Assembly: GCA_002705085.1 (NCBI GenBank)
Contig: PAHO01000048.1
Location: forward strand, 53,580-98,773
Direction: 5' to 3'
DNA: 45,194 nt
DNA from: Phycisphaerae bacterium
GTDB taxonomy: Bacteria > Planctomycetota > Phycisphaerae > Phycisphaerales > SM1A02
The translations under genes and the position numbers were made by a program. How positions within the stretch are numbered: position 1 is the first letter of the stretch; every line of letters starts with the position of its first letter. This document shows positions 17,232 to 27,827 of this stretch, piece after piece. The notes beneath the pieces are model-generated. The model made no database searches. It was given only the letters and a program-made list of their open reading frames with translations, and was not told where the DNA came from.

Positions 17232-18466
17232 GCGCCCATTTCCTCCGTCTTGGTTTGATCAACCACTGATTGCAACAAATTCTCCCAGGCCGCACAGCGA
17301 TGAATGGTGGCGTGCTTTTGAACCAAAGCAACGCGGCCGGCTTCGCCTTGACGTTGGGCCAGCTCTGGATCATCTGCATACGCCAAAATGGCTTGAACCA
17401 AGGCGTCAACATCACCTTCGTCCACTGTGGAACCACACGCATCGTCCTGAATGACCTGAGCAATCTCGCTCTGGTGGGAGCCAATAAAGAGAGCGGGACG
17501 CGCCGAGGCCAAAATGCCAAAGAGCTTGCAGGGGACCATGATGCCTTCCACCCCAACCAGCAAGCTCACGAGGTGGCAGTCCGCCGCACTTAACAGTTCG
17601 TCGAGGCTTTCGCGTGGTTGGTAGGGGGCGAGCACCGCATTGGTTAGACCGTGCTCGTTCACGAAATTTTCAACAATGGACTTCTTCTTGCCACCACCAA
17701 CGAACGCGAATCGAATTCGATCGTCGTTTTGCAACCTCTTGGTCGCTTGCAAAAAAGTATCCACATCGTGCCCGAGCCCAAAATTGCCGGAATACATGAC
17801 CAGAAATCGGTCCTCAACCTGCCATTCATTTCGATATCGATTGGATTCCCGAGGTATGGGTTTGACCTCTTCAGAATCTGTCCAAACCCCGATGATTTGC
17901 ACCTGTCTTTCCGCGATCCCCTTGGCCAAAATGCGATCGCGCATGCACCGTCCCAAAGCCACAACGGCGTTGGCCCGACGCAAACAGAATCGATTGATGC
18001 CCTCAAAAAATTTGGTGCTCCACGCACCCTCCCGCATCACTCCACATGCGACGGGAAGGTCGGGATAGAGATCCATGACCCAGTAGACCATCTTGGTTCC
18101 CTTGAACAACCGCAAGAACCAGCCCAACAGTGCAATGAATGGTGGCGTCGTAAAGCAGATCGAGACGTCATGCCGCCGCAGCATGATGGCCTTCACCGCC
18201 GCCGCGAGATAGAAATAGCCGAAGTCAAAGATCCGAGCCACGATGGATGCCTTGCCAAAAAAGCTCCGGCCAACTCGATGCACATGGACGCCGTCAATTG
18301 CCTCGTATGCCGGCAAGGCGGCTCCTTTTTGGCCGTACAAAGCCCTTGAAGCAATGATCGACACCTCGTGTCCGGAAGCCACCAGTGAACGGCTCAAATC
18401 GTGCGCATGCTGCGCGGTCGCTGCAACGTCTGGGTAGAAGACCTGGTTGATCATCAAAATGCGCAA
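17228..18466 (-). CDS. Glycosyltransferase family 4, WcaI-like
   Basis: A 412-residue GT-B enzyme. The N-terminal Rossmann half begins RILMINQVFYPDVAATAQH; the C-terminal half contains FLVMYSGNFGLGHD and the donor-site motif LLVGVEGIMVPCKLFGILASARP (E...K region of GT4 enzymes). Close to WcaI-type colanic acid fucosyltransferases by layout, which suits the GDP-fucose genes alongside, but the donor is inferred. The TTG start at 18466 is chosen because AGGAG lies six bases upstream, overlapping the fcl stop codon (TAAGGAG). Confidence 0.82.
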   Translation of the reverse strand: MRILMINQVFYPDVAATAQHAHDLSRSLVASGHEVSIIASRALYGQKGAALPAYEAIDGVHVHRVGRSFFGKASIVARIFDFGYFYLAAAVKAIMLRRHDVSICFTTPPFIALLGWFLRLFKGTKMVYWVMDLYPDLPVACGVMREGAWSTKFFEGINRFCLRRANAVVALGRCMRDRILAKGIAERQVQIIGVWTDSEEVKPIPRESNRYRNEWQVEDRFLVMYSGNFGLGHDVDTFLQATKRLQNDDRIRFAFVGGGKKKSIVENFVNEHGLTNAVLAPYQPRESLDELLSAADCHLVSLLVGVEGIMVPCKLFGILASARPALFIGSHQSEIAQVIQDDACGSTVDEGDVDALVQAILAYADDPELAQRQGEAGRVALVQKHATIHRCAAWENLLQSVVDQTKTEEMGA

Positions 18467-18476
18467 CCACGGCTCC

Positions 18477-20662
<2,186 letters not shown>

Positions 20663-20716
20663 ATAGCCTCTCCCCCCACACGGGTTCTGGCCAACCTTTC
20701 AAACAATAGAACTTGC

Positions 20717-21175
20717 TTAAGCCGTGCGGCTGAGACTTCCGTCGTCACCTTCGCAATCATCGACGAGTCGACGATTCAGCATGCTCCAGGTTTCGTGCTC
20801 AAACTCAACAAGGCGGCGTGCTTCGTCAAGTTTGGTGTGACATCGCTCCACACGGGCCTCGACCAAGAGACGGTGGAGGTAGGCGTACACATTCCGCATC
20901 TGCTGGGCCAAGTCGGACCCGCCATCTTCGCTGATACCTGATTCAAGCTCTTCTGCAATCGCTCGAGCTTTTGCGAATGCCTCAAGGGCCAGCGTCGTTT
21001 GGCACTCGTGAAGAGCCACCCCAGCTTCGTCGACTCGTCGCAGGAGCGTATCCAACAACATGAGCCGGAGATCGATCGGTGAGGCGTTCATGACGCGCTC
21101 CCGAAGCCAATGTTGTTGAGCCGCAGAATTCTTCACACTCTTCCATCGGTTCCCGGTGGGGCCAAACGTGAGCAT
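20717..21175 (-). CDS. fliS: Flagellar export chaperone FliS-like
   Basis: A 152-residue helical protein. The segment ERVMNASPIDLRLMLLDTLLRRVDEA matches the FliS helix 1 pattern (TASPxxLxxMLYDG), and NVYAYLHRLLVEARV matches the later helix. FliS binds flagellin in the cytoplasm before export. The N-terminus is longer than usual (about 15 residues) and the C-terminal half is less conserved. It follows fliD by 37 bp, the usual gene order, which supports the call. Confidence 0.8.
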   Translation of the reverse strand: MLTFGPTGNRWKSVKNSAAQQHWLRERVMNASPIDLRLMLLDTLLRRVDEAGVALHECQTTLALEAFAKARAIAEELESGISEDGGSDLAQQMRNVYAYLHRLLVEARVERCHTKLDEARRLVEFEHETWSMLNRRLVDDCEGDDGSLSRTA

Positions 21176-21212
21176 TCAGGTGGCGACTCCGATCATCGTG
21201 CCGAGGGCAGGG

Positions 21213-24020
21213 CTAGCCAGAGGTGTTCTGGGGCAATACCACCAATCCCGCCAAAGCATTGGATTGGCTCTGCAATCGGGCCAAGGTTTGTTCCATGACA
21301 TAGAACTCCCGGAGCAAACGCTCACGCTCGGCCTGTATTCGAGCCTGGAGCGCGGCGATCGAATCATCGTTGCGCTGCAGCCGATCAGTGATGCCGTCTT
21401 GGATGGTTTGCAGTCGTCCGTCTGGGGCAAGCCAATTCTCAAGCAACTCATCAAGCCGAGGGCCAATCCCTTCAACGGTTCCCGCTTGCTCGCTGGGCTC
21501 ATCACCTTCTTCAATGGTGGCCGACAAGAGGGCCTCCACTCCGGACCGATCAATCGCCAGCGCTTCGCTGAATTGTTCGGCATTAAAGTTGAGCCGACCC
21601 TCACCATCGATCGCCACCCCAATATCTTGGAGCGACCGATACGGACCAGACAAACTGTCCACATCACGAGTCACAATCCGAGTCAGTTCTGAAACAAAAC
21701 CGCGCAGACTGGCATTGCCGTACAACGTGCCTTTTTCGAAGGATTCACTGTCATACGAGTCGTATTGGTCCGCCTTGTCCCGCAAGCTGTTGTACGCATC
21801 AACCAGGGCTTGAAGCCCTTCAGACAAAGAACTGTCATCTCGCTCGATCGTTAATGTGGTCTGTTCATCTGATGCGGCCAGCAAATCAATCGTGACGCCT
21901 TCAATGACCCCTGACAACGTGTTCGATCCGCTGGTCACCAAAAACCCGCCGCCCACTGACCCGGCACCGAACAAAATTTTGGCGTCCTGACCACGCTGAA
22001 TTGGATCCAGTTGAAATTGCGGCGCTGAACCATCACTCAACAGGTCCATCACCAAGTCTCCACCGGCTCCAGCCACGTCACTGGTCAGGGACAGCCGCCA
22101 AGGCGCCAAGCCGCCGACATTGACCAAGCCGGCCTGAACCGGGGCCCCACTGGCATCAAGCTTTTCAACCAAGGTTTCCAAGGTGTCCGAGGGATCTAGG
22201 TCAATCACATATTCCCAACGCCCTTCGAGCGCGGCCCCAATTTCGCTGGCGGACCCCACCAGCTCCAAATCACTCGCCGCCGATCCCGACAATGCATCGA
22301 CCTGGATGGTGCGGAACGATGATGATCCATCAGGCAATTGCTCAACCAACTCAATGCCATCCCCAGTTGCGTTGATCTGAGCGACCAAGGCCAACCCTTT
22401 GGAATTGATTTCATCCAAGAGATCTTGCACGGTTTGCTCAGACCCGTCCAAATTCACGACCGCAGTGCCACCCAATCCATCGGTGATTTGGAACGTGCCA
22501 GTACCAATCCCTTGTCCTTGAGCCAACGTGGAGAGTTTGGTGGCCGGCCCAACCCAAGCCCGCTGGAGATTCAACCCTGTGGCCACACCGTTGCTGTTTC
22601 GATTCGGAGCGGTCCACCCCAAGTTGTCTGCCAAGTCACCACTGACCTCAATGTTGTTGAAGCCTGAAGTGTCGACCAGTTGCAGACCGTTGCCTTGCGC
22701 GTTGAGTTCCACTCGTGCAGAGACAAACTGGTTGCTCAACTGTTGATTGATCACGGCCATCAGTGCACCAACCGAACCCACCGCCTCAGCCGGCGCAATA
22801 ATGGGAGTCGTGGTCGAATTCCCAGCGCCATCGGTCACCGAAAAAGATCCGGCAAATACCGCGGAAAGATCACCACTGAGAGAAGAGGTCAGGACGCCAT
22901 CCAACCCACCCAGGACCCGATCACCCAGCAAATATTCACCATCAGAATTGCCAGACAAACCGAGGTCTTCGGCGGCATCGCCGGTTACCGAAAAGGTCAA
23001 TGAAGGATCCGTTGATTCAAGCATCAACCCAAATCCGTTGGACGCAGTGATTGCTCCAGGAACCTCTTCCCAATTCAAGCGCAGTTCAATCGAACCAGCG
23101 GTGGCTTCGTTGATTCTTGCTTGCACCTCGGCCAAGGTGGTCGCCGCCGGGGCGTCTCCCACGGGGCCCAAGTCAACAGCAATGGGCGGCGACCCATCCG
23201 AGAGCTGAATCGTGAGGTCAGGCAGACCTCCATCTTGAATCCGAACGCCCAAGCCATCTCGCAACACACCCAGTTCGGTGTTGCCAGAAAGTGACCAAAC
23301 AAGACCACCTTCAATCGAATTGCCCGCAACCGATGCGGAAATCCCCAAATCCTCAGCGGTATTGGAGCCATTGGCACTTCGAACAGAAAATGTCCCCGTT
23401 CCTCCGGTGGTATCCAGAAGATTCAAACTCCCAGACTCCAATGTGGCCTGAACCCCCCCCACCGAACCATTGATGGCGTCCACAACTTCGCCAATGGTGG
23501 CCGCTTGACTGAGATCCACAACCGTTTCCCCGCCGTCGCGATCGGTCACCACAATGGAGCCTCGTTCCACTCCAAAACCACCATTGAGTTGTGACAATTC
23601 CACGTCATCCCGCAACCGACCCTCACCCAACTCGAAAGACAATTGGGTCAGACCAAGGGCGGTTTCATCTTGGGTTGCCACGCCGCCCGAGAGGACCTGA
23701 GAGGTGGAAACCAGCCGAGAGACCAGGACGTCCCACGAACCGGTCGAAGCGGCGCTGCTTGCGGAAGCGGTCAAAAGATTTGGGTTTGATGAGGACGCGA
23801 CCTTGGATGCAAACAAGGTCGCCGTCAATCCCGCGGCCGCAGAACGAATGGATTCCAACTGGATCCCAATGTCTGAAAACGCGGCCTGCTCGGCCGAAAA
23901 TTCTGCTGAACGCCCCTGCAGTCGCAAGAGGGTGCTGTTTCGAAAAGCGAGTTGCGCCGAAACGAGCGCGTTGAAGTCGTACCCGCTGATCAGCCCAATT
24001 CCCGCGCTTGCACCTGACAT
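21213..24020 (-). CDS. fliD: Flagellar filament cap protein FliD, expanded
   Basis: A 935-residue protein; FliD is commonly 450-700 residues. The N-terminal part (GIGLISGYDFNALVSAQLAF) and the coiled C-terminal region (RLQRNDDSIAALQARIQAERERLLREFYVMEQTLARLQSQ) are typical of FliD. Between them at least four flagellin-IN/hook-IN-like repeats appear, each with a TIxEVVDAIN-like helix and a DLGLS-like end (near residues 170, 290, 420 and 540 in rough terms). The start 24020 (MSGASAGIGL) gives the family N-terminus. FliD caps the growing filament and lets flagellin insert. Confidence 0.88.
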   Translation of the reverse strand: MSGASAGIGLISGYDFNALVSAQLAFRNSTLLRLQGRSAEFSAEQAAFSDIGIQLESIRSAAAGLTATLFASKVASSSNPNLLTASASSAASTGSWDVLVSRLVSTSQVLSGGVATQDETALGLTQLSFELGEGRLRDDVELSQLNGGFGVERGSIVVTDRDGGETVVDLSQAATIGEVVDAINGSVGGVQATLESGSLNLLDTTGGTGTFSVRSANGSNTAEDLGISASVAGNSIEGGLVWSLSGNTELGVLRDGLGVRIQDGGLPDLTIQLSDGSPPIAVDLGPVGDAPAATTLAEVQARINEATAGSIELRLNWEEVPGAITASNGFGLMLESTDPSLTFSVTGDAAEDLGLSGNSDGEYLLGDRVLGGLDGVLTSSLSGDLSAVFAGSFSVTDGAGNSTTTPIIAPAEAVGSVGALMAVINQQLSNQFVSARVELNAQGNGLQLVDTSGFNNIEVSGDLADNLGWTAPNRNSNGVATGLNLQRAWVGPATKLSTLAQGQGIGTGTFQITDGLGGTAVVNLDGSEQTVQDLLDEINSKGLALVAQINATGDGIELVEQLPDGSSSFRTIQVDALSGSAASDLELVGSASEIGAALEGRWEYVIDLDPSDTLETLVEKLDASGAPVQAGLVNVGGLAPWRLSLTSDVAGAGGDLVMDLLSDGSAPQFQLDPIQRGQDAKILFGAGSVGGGFLVTSGSNTLSGVIEGVTIDLLAASDEQTTLTIERDDSSLSEGLQALVDAYNSLRDKADQYDSYDSESFEKGTLYGNASLRGFVSELTRIVTRDVDSLSGPYRSLQDIGVAIDGEGRLNFNAEQFSEALAIDRSGVEALLSATIEEGDEPSEQAGTVEGIGPRLDELLENWLAPDGRLQTIQDGITDRLQRNDDSIAALQARIQAERERLLREFYVMEQTLARLQSQSNALAGLVVLPQNTSG

Positions 24021-24309
24021 TCTGTGGCACCAGATTCCCGACCAAGACCAAGAGCCGGCGTGCCTGGCTTGGCCGCCAAACATCGCCTCCATCCTGCCTT
24101 CTGAAGCGCATTCAGAACGGCAGATTGACGCTCTTCCAATGCTGCAATCGGTGTTCCAGACCCGTTGACTTGACCTTGGGCACTGCAGTCAGGGTGGTCC
24201 AAGGTGGATTTTGCGCTCTCGGCCGGAATTGCCCAAGTTGGTTGGGTTGGCCTGCACCTCCTTATGTGATCCCGTTTGGTCAGATATCTTGCAAATTGCT
24301 GATTTTTCG

Positions 24310-24335
24310 GCGCAAAATCGCTGGATATTTTGCGC
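24310..24335. promoter_or_regulatory. Perfect 9-bp inverted repeat, candidate operator
   Basis: GCGCAAAAT (24310-24318) and ATTTTGCGC (24327-24335) are separated by eight bases, giving a 26-bp dyad about 290 bp upstream of the fliD start. There is no U-run, so it is not a terminator. Which gene it controls is not shown. Confidence 0.4.
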
Positions 24336-24372
24336 AAAGAGTTGAGGTGGTGGGTGGATTGGGGTCAATCGC

Positions 24373-24398
24373 AAAAAAGGGGCGGAAGAATCCGCCCC
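24373..24398 (-). terminator. Intrinsic terminator of the 24459-24929 gene
   Basis: GGGGCGGA/TCCGCCCC (24379-24386 with 24391-24398) forms a perfect 8-bp stem with a four-base loop; TTTTTT follows directly on the minus strand. It lies 60 bp after the stop of the upstream gene. Confidence 0.88.
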
Positions 24399-24458
24399 TT
24401 TGCCATCCGTGCGTCGGGTCCCCATGCCCGACACAACCCCGCGAGATACCCAGAGGAG

Positions 24459-24929
24459 TCAGTCTGGGCGTCCCGTCGCCGTGTAATGCCCCCTCCGAAC
24501 TCGCTCGAAGCGGTCTGGGTGGGCAATCAAGGTCTGGTTCACAATGGTGCGGAAATTTGGACTCGTGGTCTGGTATCCATGCGCCTGCACGGCGGCGGCG
24601 GCGGCGGTCACCGAGAGGATCTCATCAGAAAGCACTTCCACCAGAGCTTCCGCCAAACACTGTTCGTTCTGGATGCGTTGCTGTACCCGGCGGTATCCCG
24701 ACTGGAGGGCCCGCTGGGCCTCGGCTCCACCTGGCCCACCGGTGTGGGCCAGCAGTTGCTCGTCAACCTCTTCCAATTCGCGAACCAGCGCTTCGCGACG
24801 GGATTGAAGGTCTTTGATCCGCACTTGCAACTCCTGCTGGAGCTCCCCCAGCGATGCACGAGACAGGTCATGGCCGACCTCAATCATGGCCTTGGGTTTT
24901 TGGTCCTGTTGCGATCGCGAGCCTGGCAT
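24459..24929 (-). CDS. Coiled-coil protein with C-terminal winged-helix-like segment
   Basis: A 156-residue protein, not recognised as a named family. Residues about 18-65 are a charged coiled coil (LGELQQELQVRIKDLQSRREALVRELEEVDEQ). The C-terminal 70 residues (AEALVEVLSDEILSVTAAAAAVQAHGYQTTSPNFRTIVNQTL...FERVRRGHYTATG) resemble a HARE/winged-helix-type DNA-binding module that I associate with planctomycete proteins of this shape. ATG 24929 is preferred since GGGAGG lies six bases before it. It has its own terminator, so it is a single-gene unit; a DNA-binding or nucleoid role is inference. Confidence 0.6.
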   Translation of the reverse strand: MPGSRSQQDQKPKAMIEVGHDLSRASLGELQQELQVRIKDLQSRREALVRELEEVDEQLLAHTGGPGGAEAQRALQSGYRRVQQRIQNEQCLAEALVEVLSDEILSVTAAAAAVQAHGYQTTSPNFRTIVNQTLIAHPDRFERVRRGHYTATGRPD

Positions 24930-25123
24930 AGCCATCCTCCCAGCGATCCCATCCACCCACGGACAGGTCGCAAAACATCCACTGGCACCGATCAAGCCGG
25001 ACCACACATACACCCAACGGATCCCCCCGTTGGCATTCTCAGACGTCCGAGAACTCTTCGTAACTTATGTGAAGATGTGCTTTGCGCGAAGTATATTTTT
25101 TAGGATTTTTTCGCCTTCAATTG

Positions 25124-26128
25124 TTACATCTTCTTGCTGTACCCCAGTTTCTGGCAGAGCTCGTCAAGCCGATCCAGACTGCTGAAATCAAGAGAAAGTG
25201 TCCCGCTTTCACCAGATTTCCTCATGCGAATGGTGGCCCGGGTCCCCAGATGCTCGGTCAGCTTGGAAGCCAGATCTTGGGCCGCGAGAACGGTGCGAGA
25301 ACCTGAATTTGAGTCCGCAGCGTCCTTCACCTGGCCCTCCGATGCCCCGCCAGCATGAACAATGGATTCGAGTCGGCGGACCGACCACCCCTCACGGGCA
25401 CATTTTTCCGCGAGTTGGCGGCGACGGATGGTGTTGGGTTCACCAAGCAGCGCGCGTCCATGGCCCATGTCCAGTTGGCCATGGCGGAGCAACATTTGGA
25501 TGGGGCCATCCAGATCGAGCAGTCTGAGGTGGTTGGACACCGTCGAGCGATTCAACCCCACCACCTCGGCGATTTGCTCGTGCGTCATCCCGAAGGAATC
25601 GGCCAAGGTGGCGAAGCCCTGGGCCCGCTCCATTGGATTGAGTTCCTCGCGTTGGATGTTCTCAATCAGAGCGAGTTCCGCGATCTCTTGCGCGTCCAAT
25701 TCCCGCACCAAGACTGGGACTTCCTCAATGCCCACTTCCTGGGCGGCCCGCCACCGACGCTCGCCCGCAACAATCTCAAACCCATCCCCCTTGGGCACAG
25801 CAACGATTGGTTGCATCATGCCGGATCGTTTGAGAGAGGCCCCAAGCGATTGCAAAGCCTTCGGCTCGAACCGGGTTCTGGGCTGATTTTTGTTTGGGCT
25901 AAGTCGCTGTGTTGCAATGCTTTGCAGCGAAGAGTCGCTGGCCCTCGCCGCACCCGGCGGTGAGTATTTGGATCCGGCTGGAGGATCCCCCCCACCTCGA
26001 TTGGGCGGTGCCGCTGAGCCTGATTCGGCTTCCACCGTGGCCTTGGCCAACGGGGCTGGCCGAGCCATCCCCATCAGACTGTCCAGGCCTCGGCCAAGTC
26101 GCTTTTTGGATTCATTCGATTTTGCCAC
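25124..26128 (-). CDS. parB: Chromosome partitioning protein ParB
   Basis: A 334-residue ParB/Spo0J. The N-terminus has the ParA-contact type motif KKRLGRGLDSLMG; the CTP-binding region holds GERRWRAAQ and ENIQREELNPMERAQGF; the HTH is MTHEQIAEVVGLNRSTVSNHLRL; a C-terminal dimerisation domain ends LCQKLGYSKKM. The GTG start at 26128 follows AGGAGG by seven bases; an ATG six codons up (26146) lies before that SD. ParB clamps spread from parS; two matching sites lie just upstream. No parA is adjacent. Confidence 0.95.
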   Translation of the reverse strand: MAKSNESKKRLGRGLDSLMGMARPAPLAKATVEAESGSAAPPNRGGGDPPAGSKYSPPGAARASDSSLQSIATQRLSPNKNQPRTRFEPKALQSLGASLKRSGMMQPIVAVPKGDGFEIVAGERRWRAAQEVGIEEVPVLVRELDAQEIAELALIENIQREELNPMERAQGFATLADSFGMTHEQIAEVVGLNRSTVSNHLRLLDLDGPIQMLLRHGQLDMGHGRALLGEPNTIRRRQLAEKCAREGWSVRRLESIVHAGGASEGQVKDAADSNSGSRTVLAAQDLASKLTEHLGTRATIRMRKSGESGTLSLDFSSLDRLDELCQKLGYSKKM

Positions 26129-26246
26129 AGTTGAACCTCCTGCCATAGGTCAAGCCGTCCTGGCTTCAGCCAGTCACTGTACCTCGGGGCCGCCACATGT
26201 GTTTGCCGGAGCTCATGACCCCTTCACTGGCAAACCTGCCGCCGGA

Positions 26247-26264
26247 ATGTTCCACGTGGAACAT
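26247..26264. other. parS-like site 1
   Basis: ATGTTCCACGTGGAACAT is a perfect 18-bp palindrome, differing from the classical Bacillus-type parS core (TGTTTCACGTGAAACA) by one symmetric change in each half. It lies about 120 bp upstream of parB, between parB and the ABC ATPase gene, where parS is often found. Confidence 0.85.
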
Positions 26265-26301
26265 CGCATGCCTTGGTTGCGGGGCAAATGGATGTTGAGC
26301 G

Positions 26302-27441
26302 TCAAGCGGGCGGGTCTTGGGGCAGCAACCACATGGCCGACTGCGAGCCATAGAGGGTGACCTGGTCGCCCTCCTGGAGATCTGCCGCTTGGGAGGGCGA
26401 CTGAATCCGAAGCGTGCCCTCCAGCGGGAACTCGCCTTCGACCGCCATGCTGGTGGAAGAGCCGAAGAACTGGGTGTCGATGACCCGGGCCTGCCCAAGA
26501 GCCACCAGATCACTGTTCGCCACCGATCCAGAATCGTCGCGAACAGGGACAGGGTGCAAGTCCGCAGGCCTGATCATCAACGGGGCAGCGACCCCTGTGC
26601 GAGCCTGGGCTGGATCCATCGCATGTTCCACGTGGAACATTGGACGGTCAGCCGCCAAGCGGACCCGGGCAAATCGGTCGTCAACGTCGACCAACTCGGC
26701 CAGAATCAAGTTTGCCTCGCCCAAAAATTCAGCCACAAACTTCGAAGCAGGCTTCCGATAACTGTCGACGGGCGTATCGCACTGCTGAACACGTCCAGCG
26801 TTCAGCACCGCCATGCGATCGGACATGCTCAAGGCTTCATCCTGGTCATGGGTGACATAAATCGCAGTGGTGCCACTTTGCTTGCAAATGCGACGAATTT
26901 CACGACGCATCTCGATTCGAAGCTTGGCATCAAGATTGCTCAATGGCTCGTCGAGCAGCAGCAGGTTGGGGCGGATGACCAGCGCTCTGGCCAAAGCGAC
27001 CCGCTGCTGTTGACCACCGGATAGGGCGTTCGGCTTGCGATCGCCCATGCCTGTAAGTCCAGTCAAATCAATGACTTCTGTCACGCGCTGATCCGCTTCC
27101 TCCTTCGGAACACGTCGCATTTTGAGGCCAAATCCGATGTTCTCAGCAACGGTCATGTGCGGCCACAGCGCATACCCCTGGAACACCATGCCAATGTCAC
27201 GTTGGTTGGGTGCGAGGGCGGTGACATCTTCGGATCCGAATCGGATCTGCCCTGAATCTGGCGTGCTGAAGCCGGCCAGCATGCGAAGCAGGGTCGTCTT
27301 CCCGCACCCAGAAGGACCCACCAAGAAGAACATTTCGCCAGATCGAACCGTCAGGGAAATGCCGTCCACGGCCCGGGTCGAGCCGAAGGTTTTCACCAAG
27401 CCATCAATATGGATGTCACTCACAAGAGGAACAGTACCCAA
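26302..27441 (-). CDS. ABC transporter ATPase, PotA/FbpC-like with TOBE domain
   Basis: A 379-residue ATPase: Walker A GPSGCGKTT, signature LSGGQQQRVALARAL, Walker B LLLDEPLSNLD, then a C-terminal regulatory TOBE-like region (LMIRPADLHPVPV). This is the spermidine/iron/sugar importer group. No permease or binding-protein gene is nearby, so its partners must be elsewhere. The TTG at 27441 is used; a GTG at 27423 (VSDIHIDGLVKTFG) is an equally likely start. The parS-like palindrome at 26623-26640 is part of its coding sequence (MFHVEH). Confidence 0.87.
   Translation of the reverse strand: MGTVPLVSDIHIDGLVKTFGSTRAVDGISLTVRSGEMFFLVGPSGCGKTTLLRMLAGFSTPDSGQIRFGSEDVTALAPNQRDIGMVFQGYALWPHMTVAENIGFGLKMRRVPKEEADQRVTEVIDLTGLTGMGDRKPNALSGGQQQRVALARALVIRPNLLLLDEPLSNLDAKLRIEMRREIRRICKQSGTTAIYVTHDQDEALSMSDRMAVLNAGRVQQCDTPVDSYRKPASKFVAEFLGEANLILAELVDVDDRFARVRLAADRPMFHVEHAMDPAQARTGVAAPLMIRPADLHPVPVRDDSGSVANSDLVALGQARVIDTQFFGSSTSMAVEGEFPLEGTLRIQSPSQAADLQEGDQVTLYGSQSAMWLLPQDPPA
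26623..26640. other. parS-like site 2, inside the ABC ATPase gene
   Basis: A second identical 18-bp palindrome, ATGTTCCACGTGGAACAT, lies 376 bp from site 1 and within the TOBE-coding part of the neighbouring gene, reading as MFHVEH. Confidence 0.85.
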
Positions 27442-27473
27442 CTCAACGTCATGCGTCGTACAGTTGGCTCATC

Positions 27474-27827
27474 TTGACCCCTCAAGGCGCCCACCAACGA
27501 CTGCACGAAGCCGCGACGATTCGCGACCGGCGACAGCGACCTCTCGGCTCCACCATTGGTGGAGTGCTGCAGAACATGGTGCGACGATTCGAAAAAGCCA
27601 GCGAAGGCCAAGATGACATTCGGCAAATTGTCGCAAGCCATCTGCCGGCTCGAATTCCCTTTGACACCATCAAAGAAGTTCGAGTTCGAGGCCGCCTGGT
27701 GCAACTGGTTGTCCCCGATCATGGCTTCAAATTCCATGTGGACCGATGGGTGCGCGGTGAAGGACTGAACGTGATTCGAAAGAACGCACAACGCTCCATC
27801 AGTTCGGTCAAAGTCGTTTCACGCTGA
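27474..27827 (+). CDS. DUF721 (DciA-like) protein
   Basis: A 117-residue basic protein. Its N-terminal RDRRQRPLGSTIGGVLQNMVRR and the C-terminal ... VRGRLVQLVVPDHGFKFHVDRW fit the DUF721/DciA layout, a family linked to loading of the replicative helicase DnaB. The TTG start (27474) is uncertain; ATG 27576 is a shorter alternative that loses the basic N-terminus. It is divergent from the ABC gene by 32 bp and its last 9 bp overlap the convergent thioesterase gene. Its position close to parB fits an origin-proximal gene group. Confidence 0.65.
   Translation: MTPQGAHQRLHEAATIRDRRQRPLGSTIGGVLQNMVRRFEKASEGQDDIRQIVASHLPARIPFDTIKEVRVRGRLVQLVVPDHGFKFHVDRWVRGEGLNVIRKNAQRSISSVKVVSR

Larger units (their letters stand above)
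24021..24458. other. 438-bp intergenic region upstream of fliD
   Basis: This gap holds the fliD upstream region and the terminator of the next gene. It contains a perfect inverted repeat (24310-24335) and an intrinsic terminator (24373-24398). A minus-strand frame (24337 to 23990) has a short helix-like segment (ALEERQSAVLNALQKAGW), but no good start signal and it runs into fliD, so no gene is called. No clear sigma-28 promoter was found. Confidence 0.4.

Noticed and set aside
23990-24337. Small minus-strand frame overlapping the fliD start
   Set aside because: No Shine-Dalgarno or family match; overlaps the fliD start by about 30 bp, so left as non-coding.
24008-24817. Plus-strand frame of 269 codons opposite fliD upstream region and the coiled-coil gene
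   Set aside because: Crosses a terminator and a well-supported minus-strand gene; Arg/Pro-rich composition typical of a shadow.
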